The notes below the pieces were generated by a model. It made no database searches. It was not told where the DNA came from and was given only the letters and a program-made list of their open reading frames with translations. The translations under genes and the position numbers were made by a program. Shown here piece after piece: positions 14,370 through 23,241 of a stretch of 64,000 nt of DNA (within the stretch, counting starts at the first letter, position 1; every line of letters begins with the position of its first letter). The stretch spans positions 558,001 through 622,000 of the forward strand of contig JAFS01000002.1 of assembly GCA_000526255.1 (NCBI GenBank). Reading direction: 5' to 3'. This stretch comes from Verrucomicrobia bacterium LP2A. GTDB taxonomy: Bacteria > Verrucomicrobiota > Verrucomicrobiia > Methylacidiphilales > Methylacidiphilaceae.

Positions 14370-16976
14370 ATGAATCGATTCACAGAAAAAGCGCAGGCGG
14401 CCATCGCCGAAGCGCAAAATCTCGCGGTTCGCCACTCACACCAGTCGGTGGACGTCGAGCATCTCTGCGAGGCTCTCCTGGCGGAAGGGCAGGGGCTCGT
14501 TCCCCGCTTACTCGAGCGCGCGGGAGTCGATGTCGGCGGGCTGCGGGAACGCCTCGGTCAGGAGCTGCTGCGGCTGCCCCGCGTTACCGGGGCCAACACC
14601 GGGGCCTATGTCACCCAGCGTCTTCGCGAGGCCTTGGTCAAGGCTCAAGAGGAGGCGAAGCGGTTAAAGGACGAATTCGTTAGCGTCGAGCACCTCATGC
14701 TCGCTCTCCTGGACGAACCCTCCGCCACGGTCACCGGACGTCTTCTTCGCGAAGCGGGAATCAACCGGGAGACCTTTCTCCAATCGTTGACGGAAGTGCG
14801 GGGCCACCAGCGGGTGACCAGCCCCAACCCCGAAGAGACCTACGAGGCGCTCCAGAAGTATGGGCGCGACCTGACCGAGCTCGCGCAAAAGGGAAAGCTC
14901 GATCCGGTGATCGGGAGGGATGCGGAAGTCCGGCGGACGATCCAGGTCCTGTCCCGACGGACGAAAAACAACCCCGTCCTCATTGGCGAGCCCGGGGTCG
15001 GCAAGACCGCCATCGTCGAAGGGCTGGCGCAGCGCATTGTGGCGAGCGATGTTCCGGACAGCTTGAAAAGCAAGCGGATCGTGCAGCTCGACATGGGGGC
15101 GCTGATCGCGGGAGCCAAGTACCGGGGAGAGTTTGAGGAGCGACTCAAGGCGGTCCTCAAGGAAGTGACGGCGTCCGAAGGACAGATCATCCTCTTCATC
15201 GACGAGATCCATACGATGGTGGGCGCCGGGAAGGCAGAAGGGGCGATCGACGCGGGCAACATGCTCAAGCCCCTCCTGGCGCGGGGCGAGCTCCACTGCA
15301 TCGGAGCCACGACCCTCGACGAGTATCGGAAGTACGTGGAGAAGGACGCCGCTCTCGAGCGCCGTTTCCAGCCCGTCCTCGTCTCCGAGCCGACCGTGGA
15401 GGATACGATTTCGATTCTCCGCGGGCTGCGCCAGCGGTACGAGCTCCACCACGGGGTGAGGATTCAGGACAGCGCCCTGGTGGCGGCGGCGATGCTCTCC
15501 CATCGGTACATCACCGATCGCTTCCTCCCCGACAAGGCGATCGATCTGATGGACGAGGCAGCGGCCAAGCTGAAGGCCGAAATGGAAAGCATGCCGGAGG
15601 AGCTCGAAGGACTCGAGCGGCGCGTGCTCCAGCTGGAGATCGAAAAGGAAGCTCTCCGGAAGGAACGCGACGACGCCTCTCGAAAACGGCTCGAGATCCT
15701 CGACGGAGAGCTCGCTAACCTGCGGAGCGAGAGGGATCGGATCCGTGCCCAATGGCAAGAGGAGAAGGGATCGATCGGCGGGCTACAGAAGGTGCGCGAG
15801 GAGCTCCAAGCCGCTGAGCACGAGATGGAGATCGCCCAGCGGGCGTACGATCTCAACCGCGTGGCCGAAATCCAGTACGGGAAAATTCCTGAGCTCAAAC
15901 GGCGCCTCCAGGAACAAGAGGAAAAGCTCGCCAAGGGACAGGCGGGCGGAGGGCTGCTTCGCGAGGAAGTGACCCCCGAGGAAATTGCGGAAGTCGTCGC
16001 GCGATGGACCGGGGTCCCCGTTTCCAAGCTCCTGGAAGGCGAAAAGGAGAAGCTGCTCCGGCTCGATTCCATTCTCCACGAGCGGGTGATCGGTCAAGAC
16101 GAGGCGGTTGCCGCCGTGGCCGACGCCGTGATTCGCGCTCGCTCCGGCCTCAAGGATCCCAAGCGCCCGATTGGCTCCTTCTTCTTTCTGGGACCCACGG
16201 GCGTCGGAAAGACCGAGCTCGCCCGAGCTCTGGCGGAAGCGCTCTTCGACAGCGAGGAGAACATGATCCGCCTCGACATGAGCGAATACATGGAAAAGCA
16301 CCAGGTCGCCCGCCTCATCGGTGCCCCACCGGGATATGTTGGATTCGAAGAGGGAGGCCAGCTGACCGAGGCGGCGAGGCGCAAGCCCTACAGCGTCATC
16401 CTGGTCGACGAGGTGGAGAAGGCCCATGCCGATGTCTTCAACGTCTTCCTCCAGATTCTCGATGACGGCCGGCTCACCGACAGCCAGGGCCGCACGGTCG
16501 ACTTTCGCAACACAATCATCATCATGACTTCCAACATCGGAAGCGTCTACCTGACCGAAGGAATCGAGCCCTCGGGAGAGCTCCCGGAATCGGTACGGGA
16601 CCGCGTGATGGAGGAGCTCCGAGCCCATTTCCGTCCGGAGTTTCTCAACCGTCTGGATGAGATCGTGCTCTTCAAGCCCTTGCAGATGCCCCAGCTTCAG
16701 AAGATCGTCGATTTGCAGCTCGAGGAATTGCGCAAGCGACTGGCGGAACGATCGATCACCGTGGAGCTGACCGCCGCCGCCAAGGAGCATCTCGCCCGCA
16801 TCGGCTATAGCCCGGTTTATGGGGCACGCCCACTGAGGCGGGTCATCCAGAAGGAGATCGAGACCCCGCTCTCCCGCAAGATCGTCTCGGGAGAGATCCA
16901 GGAGAAGACGGCGCTCGCCGTCGATTATGCTGGCGGGCAGCTCATCTTCCGTGCAGAGCCGGAGGCTGCCGCATGA
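14370..16976 (+). CDS. clpB: ATP-dependent disaggregase ClpB
   Basis: 868 residues, full length. Works with DnaK to rescue aggregated proteins. Order: N-terminal repeat domain (1-150, [16 protein letters not shown] start), first AAA module with Walker [10 protein letters not shown] (about 207) and Walker [13 protein letters not shown], the long coiled-coil middle domain (about 400-530) that separates ClpB from ClpA/ClpC, and the second AAA module with [14 protein letters not shown] (about 610) and VDEVEKAH. No ClpP-binding IGF loop is evident, as expected for ClpB. It is translationally coupled (ATGA) to a small unknown gene and then ppx. Confidence 0.97.
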   Translation: MNRFTEKAQAAIAEAQNLAVRHSHQSVDVEHLCEALLAEGQGLVPRLLERAGVDVGGLRERLGQELLRLPRVTGANTGAYVTQRLREALVKAQEEAKRLKDEFVSVEHLMLALLDEPSATVTGRLLREAGINRETFLQSLTEVRGHQRVTSPNPEETYEALQKYGRDLTELAQKGKLDPVIGRDAEVRRTIQVLSRRTKNNPVLIGEPGVGKTAIVEGLAQRIVASDVPDSLKSKRIVQLDMGALIAGAKYRGEFEERLKAVLKEVTASEGQIILFIDEIHTMVGAGKAEGAIDAGNMLKPLLARGELHCIGATTLDEYRKYVEKDAALERRFQPVLVSEPTVEDTISILRGLRQRYELHHGVRIQDSALVAAAMLSHRYITDRFLPDKAIDLMDEAAAKLKAEMESMPEELEGLERRVLQLEIEKEALRKERDDASRKRLEILDGELANLRSERDRIRAQWQEEKGSIGGLQKVREELQAAEHEMEIAQRAYDLNRVAEIQYGKIPELKRRLQEQEEKLAKGQAGGGLLREEVTPEEIAEVVARWTGVPVSKLLEGEKEKLLRLDSILHERVIGQDEAVAAVADAVIRARSGLKDPKRPIGSFFFLGPTGVGKTELARALAEALFDSEENMIRLDMSEYMEKHQVARLIGAPPGYVGFEEGGQLTEAARRKPYSVILVDEVEKAHADVFNVFLQILDDGRLTDSQGRTVDFRNTIIIMTSNIGSVYLTEGIEPSGELPESVRDRVMEELRAHFRPEFLNRLDEIVLFKPLQMPQLQKIVDLQLEELRKRLAERSITVELTAAAKEHLARIGYSPVYGARPLRRVIQKEIETPLSRKIVSGEIQEKTALAVDYAGGQLIFRAEPEAAA

Positions 16977-17323
16977 AACGGTTTCCCCGGTTGCTTGCGC
17001 GGCCGAGCGGATCGAGCGAAGTGGAAGAGGGCTTGGCCTCCCTCTCCTTTCTGCTCGAGGAGACCGCCGCGCACTACGTGGCACGCTTGCAGCGAGAAAT
17101 CCGTCAGCTCATCCTGATCGCCCGTGAGCTAGAGCGCTCCGACGACCCGCTGAGGAAGCGGGGGCAGAGGCTCTTGGCCAAGGTCGCCGCCAAGCTCGTA
17201 TCCTTGCCGATCGCCCCCGAAAAAGGCCGCAGGAAGGACTTGCGAAAGATCGACCAGTTGATCGGCGAGCTCGAGGAGCTGCTCGAAGAAGCCTCTCGGG
17301 AAGGAGGAGCGAGATCGCCGTGA
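16973..17323 (+). CDS. Small helical protein of unknown function
   Basis: 116 residues, start ATG 16973 overlapping the clpB stop by ATGA and ending in a GTGA overlap with the Ppx/GppA gene. The middle ([27 protein letters not shown]) and the C-terminal third ([18 protein letters not shown]) are strongly helical and charged, suggesting a coiled coil. No signal peptide or transmembrane segment. I do not recognise a family. Tight coupling to both neighbours argues that it is real and expressed with them. Confidence 0.7.
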   Translation: MKRFPRLLARPSGSSEVEEGLASLSFLLEETAAHYVARLQREIRQLILIARELERSDDPLRKRGQRLLAKVAAKLVSLPIAPEKGRRKDLRKIDQLIGELEELLEEASREGGARSP

Positions 17324-18324
17324 CGATCGAACCTCTCCGCCCCGCTTATGAAGGAGGCGGGCAAGAGCTTCCTCGGACGCCCACTCCCCTGCAGACGGTG
17401 CCAGCTTCGCCCCGCTGCGCGGTCTTCGACATCGGGAGCAATTCGGTCAAGTTCCTCGTCGCCGAATGGGACGGCGGCGATCTTCGGACGCTCGATCATT
17501 GCAGCTTTACGACCCGCTTGGTCGAAGGAGTCCTCACCACGGGCGAGCTCGCAGAAGACGCCGTGGAACGGACCGAGGCGGCACTCCAAACGCTCCGCGC
17601 GGCCGCCGATCAATGGCGGGCCGAGCGCCGCATCGCGGCAGCGACTAGCGCCGTTCGCGACAGCCGAAACCGAAAGGGCTTTCTCAGGCGGGTCGGACAT
17701 CTGCTCGACTGTCCGGTTCTTTTGCTTTCCGGTGAAGAAGAAGCCGCGATCACCTTTCAGGGCGTTGCCGCAGACCGTGCCTTCCACAACCAAGAGCTTC
17801 TGGTCACGGACGTTGGGGGTGGGAGCTCGCAATGGACGCAAGGCCGGGACGCGGCCATCGGCGCCCGGTTGAGCCTTCCTCTGGGCTGCATTCGCGTCCG
17901 CGACCGCTTCGTCTCGGGATTTCCGATCGGCGGGAAGATCCTGGCGTCGATGCTCCTCACCCTGGAGAGGCAGATCCGGGAAGCACTCCGGGACTTTTCC
18001 GCTCGCAATCGCACCCTGATTGCCGTCGGAGGAACCGCAACCGCCCTCGCCGCACTGGTGCAGGAGCTTCCGCGATTCGACGCGGAGAAGATCCATAAGT
18101 TCTCTATCTCCGCCGACACACTGGAGCGCACCCTGGAAGACCTTGCGCGGCTTGATCTTTCGCGATTGCAAGGTCTTCCCGGAGTTCCCGCCAGGCGGGC
18201 GGACATCTTCGTCCCGGGAGTCGCCGTTCTCTTTTCCACGCTCGCAGCCTTGAGCACCGATCGCTTGACCGTCAGCGTACGCGGCCTTCGCCATGGCTTG
18301 GTCGAGCGACTTCGCAACGCCTGA
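17320..18324 (+). CDS. Ppx/GppA-family phosphatase
   Basis: 334 residues from GTG 17320. Members hydrolyse polyphosphate ends or pppGpp. ASKHA-fold motifs: VFDIGSNSVKFLVAE (about 36-50, phosphate 1), TSAVRDSRNR (about 108), LSGEEEAAITFQG (about 134-146), TDVGGGSSQW (about 156-165, phosphate 2) and AVGGTATALAAL (about 231-242, adenosine motif). It has the single-domain short form with no C-terminal HD domain, so exopolyphosphatase versus pppGpp phosphatase cannot be decided. Lies 24 bases before gadB and is probably co-transcribed with it. Confidence 0.88.
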   Translation: MTIEPLRPAYEGGGQELPRTPTPLQTVPASPRCAVFDIGSNSVKFLVAEWDGGDLRTLDHCSFTTRLVEGVLTTGELAEDAVERTEAALQTLRAAADQWRAERRIAAATSAVRDSRNRKGFLRRVGHLLDCPVLLLSGEEEAAITFQGVAADRAFHNQELLVTDVGGGSSQWTQGRDAAIGARLSLPLGCIRVRDRFVSGFPIGGKILASMLLTLERQIREALRDFSARNRTLIAVGGTATALAALVQELPRFDAEKIHKFSISADTLERTLEDLARLDLSRLQGLPGVPARRADIFVPGVAVLFSTLAALSTDRLTVSVRGLRHGLVERLRNA

Positions 18325-18348
18325 CCGCCTACCAAGAGGTTCATCCCC

Positions 18349-19740
18349 ATGCACAAGGTCATTTTCCACCCTCAGGACGCCCCGGAATCCTTCCTTTCCC
18401 CCGCTTACGCGCGGAGAGCCATGAGCCAGCCCGCGCCGAGCCATCGCCTGCCGGAAGGAGAGATGCCCCCCGAGGTCGCCTATCAGCTAATCCACGACGA
18501 GCTCTTGCTGGACGGGCAGGAGAGGCTCAACCTCGCCACCTTTGTCACGACCTGGATGGAGAAGGAAGCCCGCGACCTCATGGTGGAGAGCTTCCCCAAG
18601 AACCTGGTCGATAAGGACGAATACCCCCAGACCGCGGAAATCGAGCAGCGCTGCGTCAGCATCCTCGCCCATCTCTTCCATGCCCCCGCTTCCGGGGAGC
18701 CGATGGGGACCTCGACGATCGGCTCCTCGGAAGCGGCGATGCTCGCAGGCTTGGCGCTCAAATGGCGCTGGCGGCAGCGACGGCGGGCGGCCGGGTTGCC
18801 GACCGATCGACCGAATCTCGTGATGGGCGCGAACGTCCAGGTTGTCTGGGAAAAGTTCTGCCGCTACTTCGAGGTCGAGCCGAAGCTGATCCCCATGACC
18901 CCCGGCTGTTACGTCACGACCCCGGCCGGGGTCTCCACGCAGATCGACGAAAACTCGATCGGCGTGATCGGCATTCTGGGAACGACCATGACCGGAGAGT
19001 ACGAGCCGATCGAGGAGATCCACGATGCCCTGGTCGCCTCGGCGAGAACCACTGGGTGGGAAGTTCCTCTTCACATCGATGCGGCGAGCGGAGGGTTCGT
19101 CGCTCCCTTCCTCGACCTGCACCTCCGTTGGGACTTCCGTCTCCCCCTCGTCCAGTCGATCAACGTGTCGGGTCACAAATACGGCTTCGTCTATCCCGGC
19201 GTGGGATGGGTGCTTTGGCGCTCCCAGGAAGCGGTGCCCGAAGAGTTGATCTTTCGCGTCAACTATCTCGGAGGAGAGATGCCGACCTTCGGCCTCAACT
19301 TCTCGCGGCCCGGCGCTCCGGTCATCGGCCAGTATTACAACTTTCTGCGTCTCGGCCGCGCCGGATACACCCGTGTCTTAAAGGCGATGCGGGAAACGGC
19401 CCTCTTCCTTTCCGATCAAATCGCCAAGATGGGCCCCTTCGCACTGGTCAGCGATGGCTCACAGTTGCCGACCTTCGCCTTCAAGCTCAAGGAACCAGAG
19501 CCGATGTCCGCGTTTGTCCTGTCAGAACGCCTCCATGAACGGGGCTGGCAGGTGCCGGCCTATACGATGCCCCCCGATGCCGAGATGGTTTCGGTTCTCC
19601 GCATCGTCGTCCGTGAGGGATTTTCCCGAGATATGGCGGACCATTTCCTGAGAGATCTCCACTGGGCCATCCAAACCGGCGAGGGGAAGCCCGCAACGCA
19701 TCCCGGAAGGCGAAAGCGGGCGACCCGCTTTTGTCACTAG
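18349..19740 (+). CDS. gadB: Glutamate decarboxylase
   Basis: 463 residues, close to E. coli GadB (466). Converts glutamate to GABA, consuming a cytoplasmic proton, and protects against acid. The PLP lysine is Lys277 in INVSGHKYGF; HIDAASGGFVAPF (242-254) holds the cofactor Asp; GSSEAAMLAGLALKWR (125-140) and GTTMTGEYEP (211-220) are typical of the family. The last residue is His, near the place of the C-terminal His that closes the E. coli active site at neutral pH. Start ATG has AAGAGG upstream. No gadC antiporter is in the window. The product also fits an acidophile's housekeeping. Confidence 0.95.
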   Translation: MHKVIFHPQDAPESFLSPAYARRAMSQPAPSHRLPEGEMPPEVAYQLIHDELLLDGQERLNLATFVTTWMEKEARDLMVESFPKNLVDKDEYPQTAEIEQRCVSILAHLFHAPASGEPMGTSTIGSSEAAMLAGLALKWRWRQRRRAAGLPTDRPNLVMGANVQVVWEKFCRYFEVEPKLIPMTPGCYVTTPAGVSTQIDENSIGVIGILGTTMTGEYEPIEEIHDALVASARTTGWEVPLHIDAASGGFVAPFLDLHLRWDFRLPLVQSINVSGHKYGFVYPGVGWVLWRSQEAVPEELIFRVNYLGGEMPTFGLNFSRPGAPVIGQYYNFLRLGRAGYTRVLKAMRETALFLSDQIAKMGPFALVSDGSQLPTFAFKLKEPEPMSAFVLSERLHERGWQVPAYTMPPDAEMVSVLRIVVREGFSRDMADHFLRDLHWAIQTGEGKPATHPGRRKRATRFCH

Positions 19741-19767
19741 GCGCTGGGATGCGATTAGGCCGCATCG

Positions 19768-19796
19768 GCTCTTCGCACCGCTCTCGCACGAAGAGC
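19768..19796. terminator. Inverted repeat after gadB, possible terminator or tRNA trailer hairpin
   Basis: Perfect 8-base arms GCTCTTCG (19768-19775) and CGAAGAGC (19789-19796) with a 13-base loop. The right arm runs into the 3' end of the minus-strand tRNA-Gly. There is no T run on either side, so function as an intrinsic terminator is uncertain. Confidence 0.35.
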
Positions 19797-19864
19797 GGGT
19801 GAAGGGAATCGAACCCTCGCATGCAGCTTGGAAGGCTGCCGTTCTACCATTGAACTACACCCGC
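19794..19864 (-). tRNA. tRNA-Gly (anticodon TCC)
   Basis: Cloverleaf read on the minus strand: acceptor GCGGGTG pairing with CACCCGC, anticodon stem GCAGC/GCTGC with loop CTTCCAA (anticodon TCC), T arm with GGTTCGATTCC, and T as discriminator. CCA is not encoded. It is 13 bases downstream of tRNA-Arg, probably in one transcript. Confidence 0.95.
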
Positions 19865-19877
19865 AGTATCTCCCGCC

Positions 19878-19951
19878 TGGGCCCTGTAGGATTTGAACCT
19901 ACGGCCTTCTGATCCGTAGTCAGACGCTCTAATCCACTGAGCTAAGGGCCC
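19878..19951 (-). tRNA. tRNA-Arg (anticodon ACG)
   Basis: Minus-strand cloverleaf: acceptor GGGCCCT... with the matching AGGGCCC, D arm GCTCAGTGGATTAGAGC, anticodon stem TCTGA/TCAGA with loop CTACGGA (anticodon ACG, normally edited to ICG), T arm GTAGGTTCAAATCCTAC, discriminator A, no encoded CCA. Its first 10 bases are also the end of the lytic transglycosylase gene. Confidence 0.96.
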
Positions 19952-20682
19952 TGCGACCGCTCATCCATCATGCACCGGGCAGCGAGCTTGGCAACCCGAT
20001 TTTCTCGTTTCCGCTCTGTCCCGGAAAGGGGAACGCTCCCCGAGAGGCTCTGCGGCCAGCCTGCGACGGCCGCCTCCTTCCTTCCCTCGACGCCGCCCGC
20101 CCGGGAGAAAAGACTCCCGTAAGACCTCCAGGGCAGACATCCGCGGTAGAGGGCATAGCGGCCCAGGATTTCGCGGACGTACTCCCTCGTCTTCGGAAAA
20201 TCGATTCGCGCGAGAAAGGCACGGCCGCTTTTCGGGCGAGCGGGATCGACCCAGCGCATGGCGTTCCGGCGCCCGGCATTGTATTCGGCAAGGGCGAATA
20301 CGTAGGGATTATCAGTCTCCTTCCAGTGGCGAAGCGCTCGCGCCAGATACCAGCTGCCGGCCAGGATGCCGATCCGGGGGTCGGCGAGCTGCTCCGGCCG
20401 GAAATCCGCTCGCCTCTCGCCGCGGGCCCAATCGAGTGCGGTCGTCGGACGGACCTGCATGAGACCGAGCTCGCCGACGCGCCCCACCTTGTTGGCACGA
20501 AAACGGGTCTCCTCCCAAATGACCGCGCGGATCAGCAGAGGATCGACCCCGTAGCGTGCGCTCGCCTCCCGAATCTGCGCGTCGTAGCGGCTGTCCTTCC
20601 GCTCGATCGAGCTTCGCCAGGCCCACAGGAGGAGCAGGGAGAGCAAAAGGAGAAGGGCAGCCCATAAAAACGCCCGGCGCAC
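19942..20682 (-). CDS. Membrane-anchored lytic transglycosylase (SLT domain)
   Basis: 246 residues from GTG 20682; the frame is open to 20802, but that would overlap the start of divergent glgA. Cleaves peptidoglycan glycan strands to anhydro-muropeptides. An N-terminal hydrophobic run (about 5-22, mostly Leu) is a signal anchor. The SLT domain has IWEETRF with probable catalytic Glu58, GELGLMQVRPTTA (70-82) and ALAEYNAG (130-137), followed by FPKTREYVREIL, all as in Slt70-like enzymes. The TAG stop (19944-19942) lies inside tRNA-Arg, so transcripts of this gene must either be cleaved to release the tRNAs or stop there. Confidence 0.88.
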   Translation of the reverse strand: MRRAFLWAALLLLLSLLLLWAWRSSIERKDSRYDAQIREASARYGVDPLLIRAVIWEETRFRANKVGRVGELGLMQVRPTTALDWARGERRADFRPEQLADPRIGILAGSWYLARALRHWKETDNPYVFALAEYNAGRRNAMRWVDPARPKSGRAFLARIDFPKTREYVREILGRYALYRGCLPWRSYGSLFSRAGGVEGRKEAAVAGWPQSLSGSVPLSGTERKRENRVAKLAARCMMDERSQGP

Positions 20683-20792
20683 CCCGGCATTTTCCGCCGG
20701 CCGCCTGGCCAAGCAAGCCAATTGCGGGAAGGGCTGGGCTCGACAAAAGCTTGCTGCCGCTTTGCCTGCGGGCGGAGAATAGCTCCATAGCC

Positions 20793-22565
20793 ATGAAACC
20801 ATCCGAGCGCTCCAGCAAGAAACAGAGTCGACCGAGCCAGAAGCGAGGGAAGTGGACCGTCGCTCCGGAAAAGGAAGAGGCGGCCCTTCCCGCGAAAGCC
20901 GAGTTGCAAGCCGTGGCGGACGAGGCGCTTCAAGCCGCGAAGGAGAAGCCCGCTCGCAGTCGGAAGACCTCTCCCCAGGTAGCCACCCTTCACCAAGAGC
21001 GGCCTCCCGCTCCCGCTGCGGAAATTCGGCGCAAGATCCTCTTCGTAGCCGCAGAATGCGCGCCCTTGGTGAAGGTCGGGGGGGTGGGCGATGCGGTGGA
21101 AGGGCTGGCGCTGGCTCTGGCCCGACGGGGCCACGACGTTCGCGTCATCCTCCCCTTCTACGCCGGAATCGATCGAGGAAAGGCCGCCGCCTCCCTCTTG
21201 GGCTCGTGCTGCGTCCACATGGGCGCCGGCCAAGAACATTGGATTGCCGTCTGGGAAGCATTTCTCGGCGCGGAGCGGGTGCCGGTCTGGCTTATCGACT
21301 ATCAGAGCTATTTCGGACGGGCCGGCGTCTACGACGAGCCGAGCGGGGAGTACGCGGACAATGCGTTCCGCTTCGCCCTCTTGGCAAAGGCGTCCCTGGA
21401 AGTCTGCAAGTCTTCGGCCTGGATTCCCGACGTCTTTCATGTCCATGACTGGCCGGCAGCACTCGTCCCGGTCTTCTTGAAAGCCTGGCCGCATCTCCTC
21501 TCTCCGTTCCGCGCGAGCGCAAGCGTGCTGACCCTCCACAACGTCGGTCATCAAGGGAAGTACGGATCGGTGGTCTTGCCCTATCTCGGATTGGAGTGGG
21601 AGCGATTCCGGCCGGATTTCATCGAGGACCACGGCCAGATCAACCTGCTCAAGGCGGGAGTGCACGAAGCCGATCTTCTGACCACCGTTTCTCCTTCCTA
21701 CGCCGAAGAGATCCTGGAGCCGGTCGGCGGCTGCGGGCTCGCCCCGTTTTTCTCCGAGCGGAAGGCCCTCCTGCGCGGGATCTTGAACGGAGTCGACGAG
21801 TCGCGATGGGATCCGACCTCTGATCCCCTTCTTCCGGCCCACTTTTCGGCGCATGACTTGGCGGGCAAGAGCCGCTGCAAGGAAGATCTCCAGCGCCATT
21901 TCGGCCTGCCCGCCAGCCCCGACCTGCCCCTCTTCGCCATGGTCAGCCGCCTCCACCTGCAAAAAGGAATCCACCTCGTTCGGGATGCCCTGCCCTCCCT
22001 TCTCCGTGAGGAGTCGATCCAGTGCATCTTCCTGGGCTCGGGAGAACGGGAGTTCGAGGAGTTTCTCCGCGGGCTCGCCCGGGAGTTTCCCGACAAGGTG
22101 GCCGCTTCGATTGGTTTCTCGGAGGAGCTCAGCCATCGGATCTTCGCGGGAAGCGACTTCTTTCTCATGCCTTCCCTCTACGAGCCTTGCGGCCTGAGCC
22201 AGCTCTATGCGATGCGCTACGGCTCAATCCCCATTGCACGGGCTACGGGAGGAATCAAGAATACGGTGATCGACACCGAAGACCCGCGAGGGAAGGGGAC
22301 AGGGCTCCTTTTCTTCGATCCGACAGGAGAAGGGCTCGGAGCCGCCTGCCGGCGCGCGCTCCAATTCTGGAAAGGCTCGCCGTCGACCCTCGCCGCGCTG
22401 CGCGCCGAGGGGATGAAGGGACTCTTTTCCTGGTCCGAGACCGCACGGCAGTACGAAGAGATCTATACCGAAGCCCTGCGCAGCCGCCGAGCGGCCGCAG
22501 ATTCCTTGAAACAAGGGGGGGATGCGCTTCGCTCGATCCCATTCCGGGGAGTGATGCGCCCATAG
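20793..22565 (+). CDS. glgA: Glycogen (starch) synthase, GT5 family, with an N-terminal extension
   Basis: 590 residues against about 480 for typical GlgA. Residues 1-78 are an added Lys/Ala/Pro-rich, low-complexity extension; the GT5 domain starts at ILFVAAECAPLVKVGGVGD (82-100), with the KVGG ADP-glucose loop at 94-97. The C-terminal Rossmann half has MVSRLHLQKGIHL, FLGSGEREFEEF and the retaining-enzyme block SLYEPCGLSQLYAMRYG, then ATGGIKNTVID. The enzyme elongates alpha-1,4-glucan from ADP-glucose. ATG 20793 is the first Met in frame in the noncoding gap; an internal start near residue 75 is possible. No other glg genes are near. Confidence 0.93.
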   Translation: MKPSERSSKKQSRPSQKRGKWTVAPEKEEAALPAKAELQAVADEALQAAKEKPARSRKTSPQVATLHQERPPAPAAEIRRKILFVAAECAPLVKVGGVGDAVEGLALALARRGHDVRVILPFYAGIDRGKAAASLLGSCCVHMGAGQEHWIAVWEAFLGAERVPVWLIDYQSYFGRAGVYDEPSGEYADNAFRFALLAKASLEVCKSSAWIPDVFHVHDWPAALVPVFLKAWPHLLSPFRASASVLTLHNVGHQGKYGSVVLPYLGLEWERFRPDFIEDHGQINLLKAGVHEADLLTTVSPSYAEEILEPVGGCGLAPFFSERKALLRGILNGVDESRWDPTSDPLLPAHFSAHDLAGKSRCKEDLQRHFGLPASPDLPLFAMVSRLHLQKGIHLVRDALPSLLREESIQCIFLGSGEREFEEFLRGLAREFPDKVAASIGFSEELSHRIFAGSDFFLMPSLYEPCGLSQLYAMRYGSIPIARATGGIKNTVIDTEDPRGKGTGLLFFDPTGEGLGAACRRALQFWKGSPSTLAALRAEGMKGLFSWSETARQYEEIYTEALRSRRAAADSLKQGGDALRSIPFRGVMRP

Positions 22566-22644
22566 CAACGGGTGCCTTGATTCGGCGGCTTGTTTGCTTT
22601 TTTCTTATGCCCTAAACCAAAGCTCTACGAAAGGAGACTCCAGC

Positions 22645-23202
22645 ATGCTGACAGTAGGCGATCATTTTCCCAAGTTTAGCCTGAAAGCCGTCCAGGGGGG
22701 GCCGGAAGGTCTGAAGCTCGATACGGCCTTTACGGACATTTCCGACGAGACGCATAGCGGCAAGTGGAAGGTCCTCTTTTTCTGGCCGAAGGACTTCACC
22801 TTCGTCTGCCCGACCGAGCTCGTCGGATTCGGCAAGCTGACGAAGGAGTTTTCCGATCGCCACGCCGTGCTCTACGGCGTCTCGACCGATAGCGAGTTCG
22901 TCCATCTCAATTGGCGGCTCCACCATCCGAGCCTCAAAGGGCTTCCCTTTCCGATGCTCGCCGATATCAAGCGCGAGCTTTCGAACGCGCTCGGCATCCT
23001 GGACAGGACCGAAGGGGTCGCGCTCCGGGCGACCTTCGTCGTCGATCCGCACAACGTCATTCGGTTCGTGTCGGTCAACGATCTTTCGGTCGGCCGCAAC
23101 CCTGCGGAGGTCGTGCGCGTGCTCGACGCCCTGCAATCGGGCGAGCTCTGTCCCTGCGACTGGGAGAAGGGCGAGGAGTTCCTTCGGCCGGCAGCGGTCT
23201 GA
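22645..23202 (+). CDS. ahpC: Peroxiredoxin, AhpC type
   Basis: 185 residues from ATG 22645, which follows AAAGGAG at a good distance; the open frame starts 51 bases earlier. Reduces H2O2 and alkyl hydroperoxides. Peroxidatic Cys55 is in KDFTFVCPTELVGFG. The C-terminus has SGELCPCDWEKGEEF, with two Cys, as in AhpC proteins that use AhpD rather than AhpF. WRLHHPSL and LADIKRELSNALGIL are also typical. Neither ahpD nor ahpF is adjacent, so the reductant is unknown. A single-gene transcript facing priA. Confidence 0.93.
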   Translation: MLTVGDHFPKFSLKAVQGGPEGLKLDTAFTDISDETHSGKWKVLFFWPKDFTFVCPTELVGFGKLTKEFSDRHAVLYGVSTDSEFVHLNWRLHHPSLKGLPFPMLADIKRELSNALGILDRTEGVALRATFVVDPHNVIRFVSVNDLSVGRNPAEVVRVLDALQSGELCPCDWEKGEEFLRPAAV

Positions 23203-23241
23203 ACGGAACGGCCCCAGGGTTGACCGGGCGCGACCATCGGG

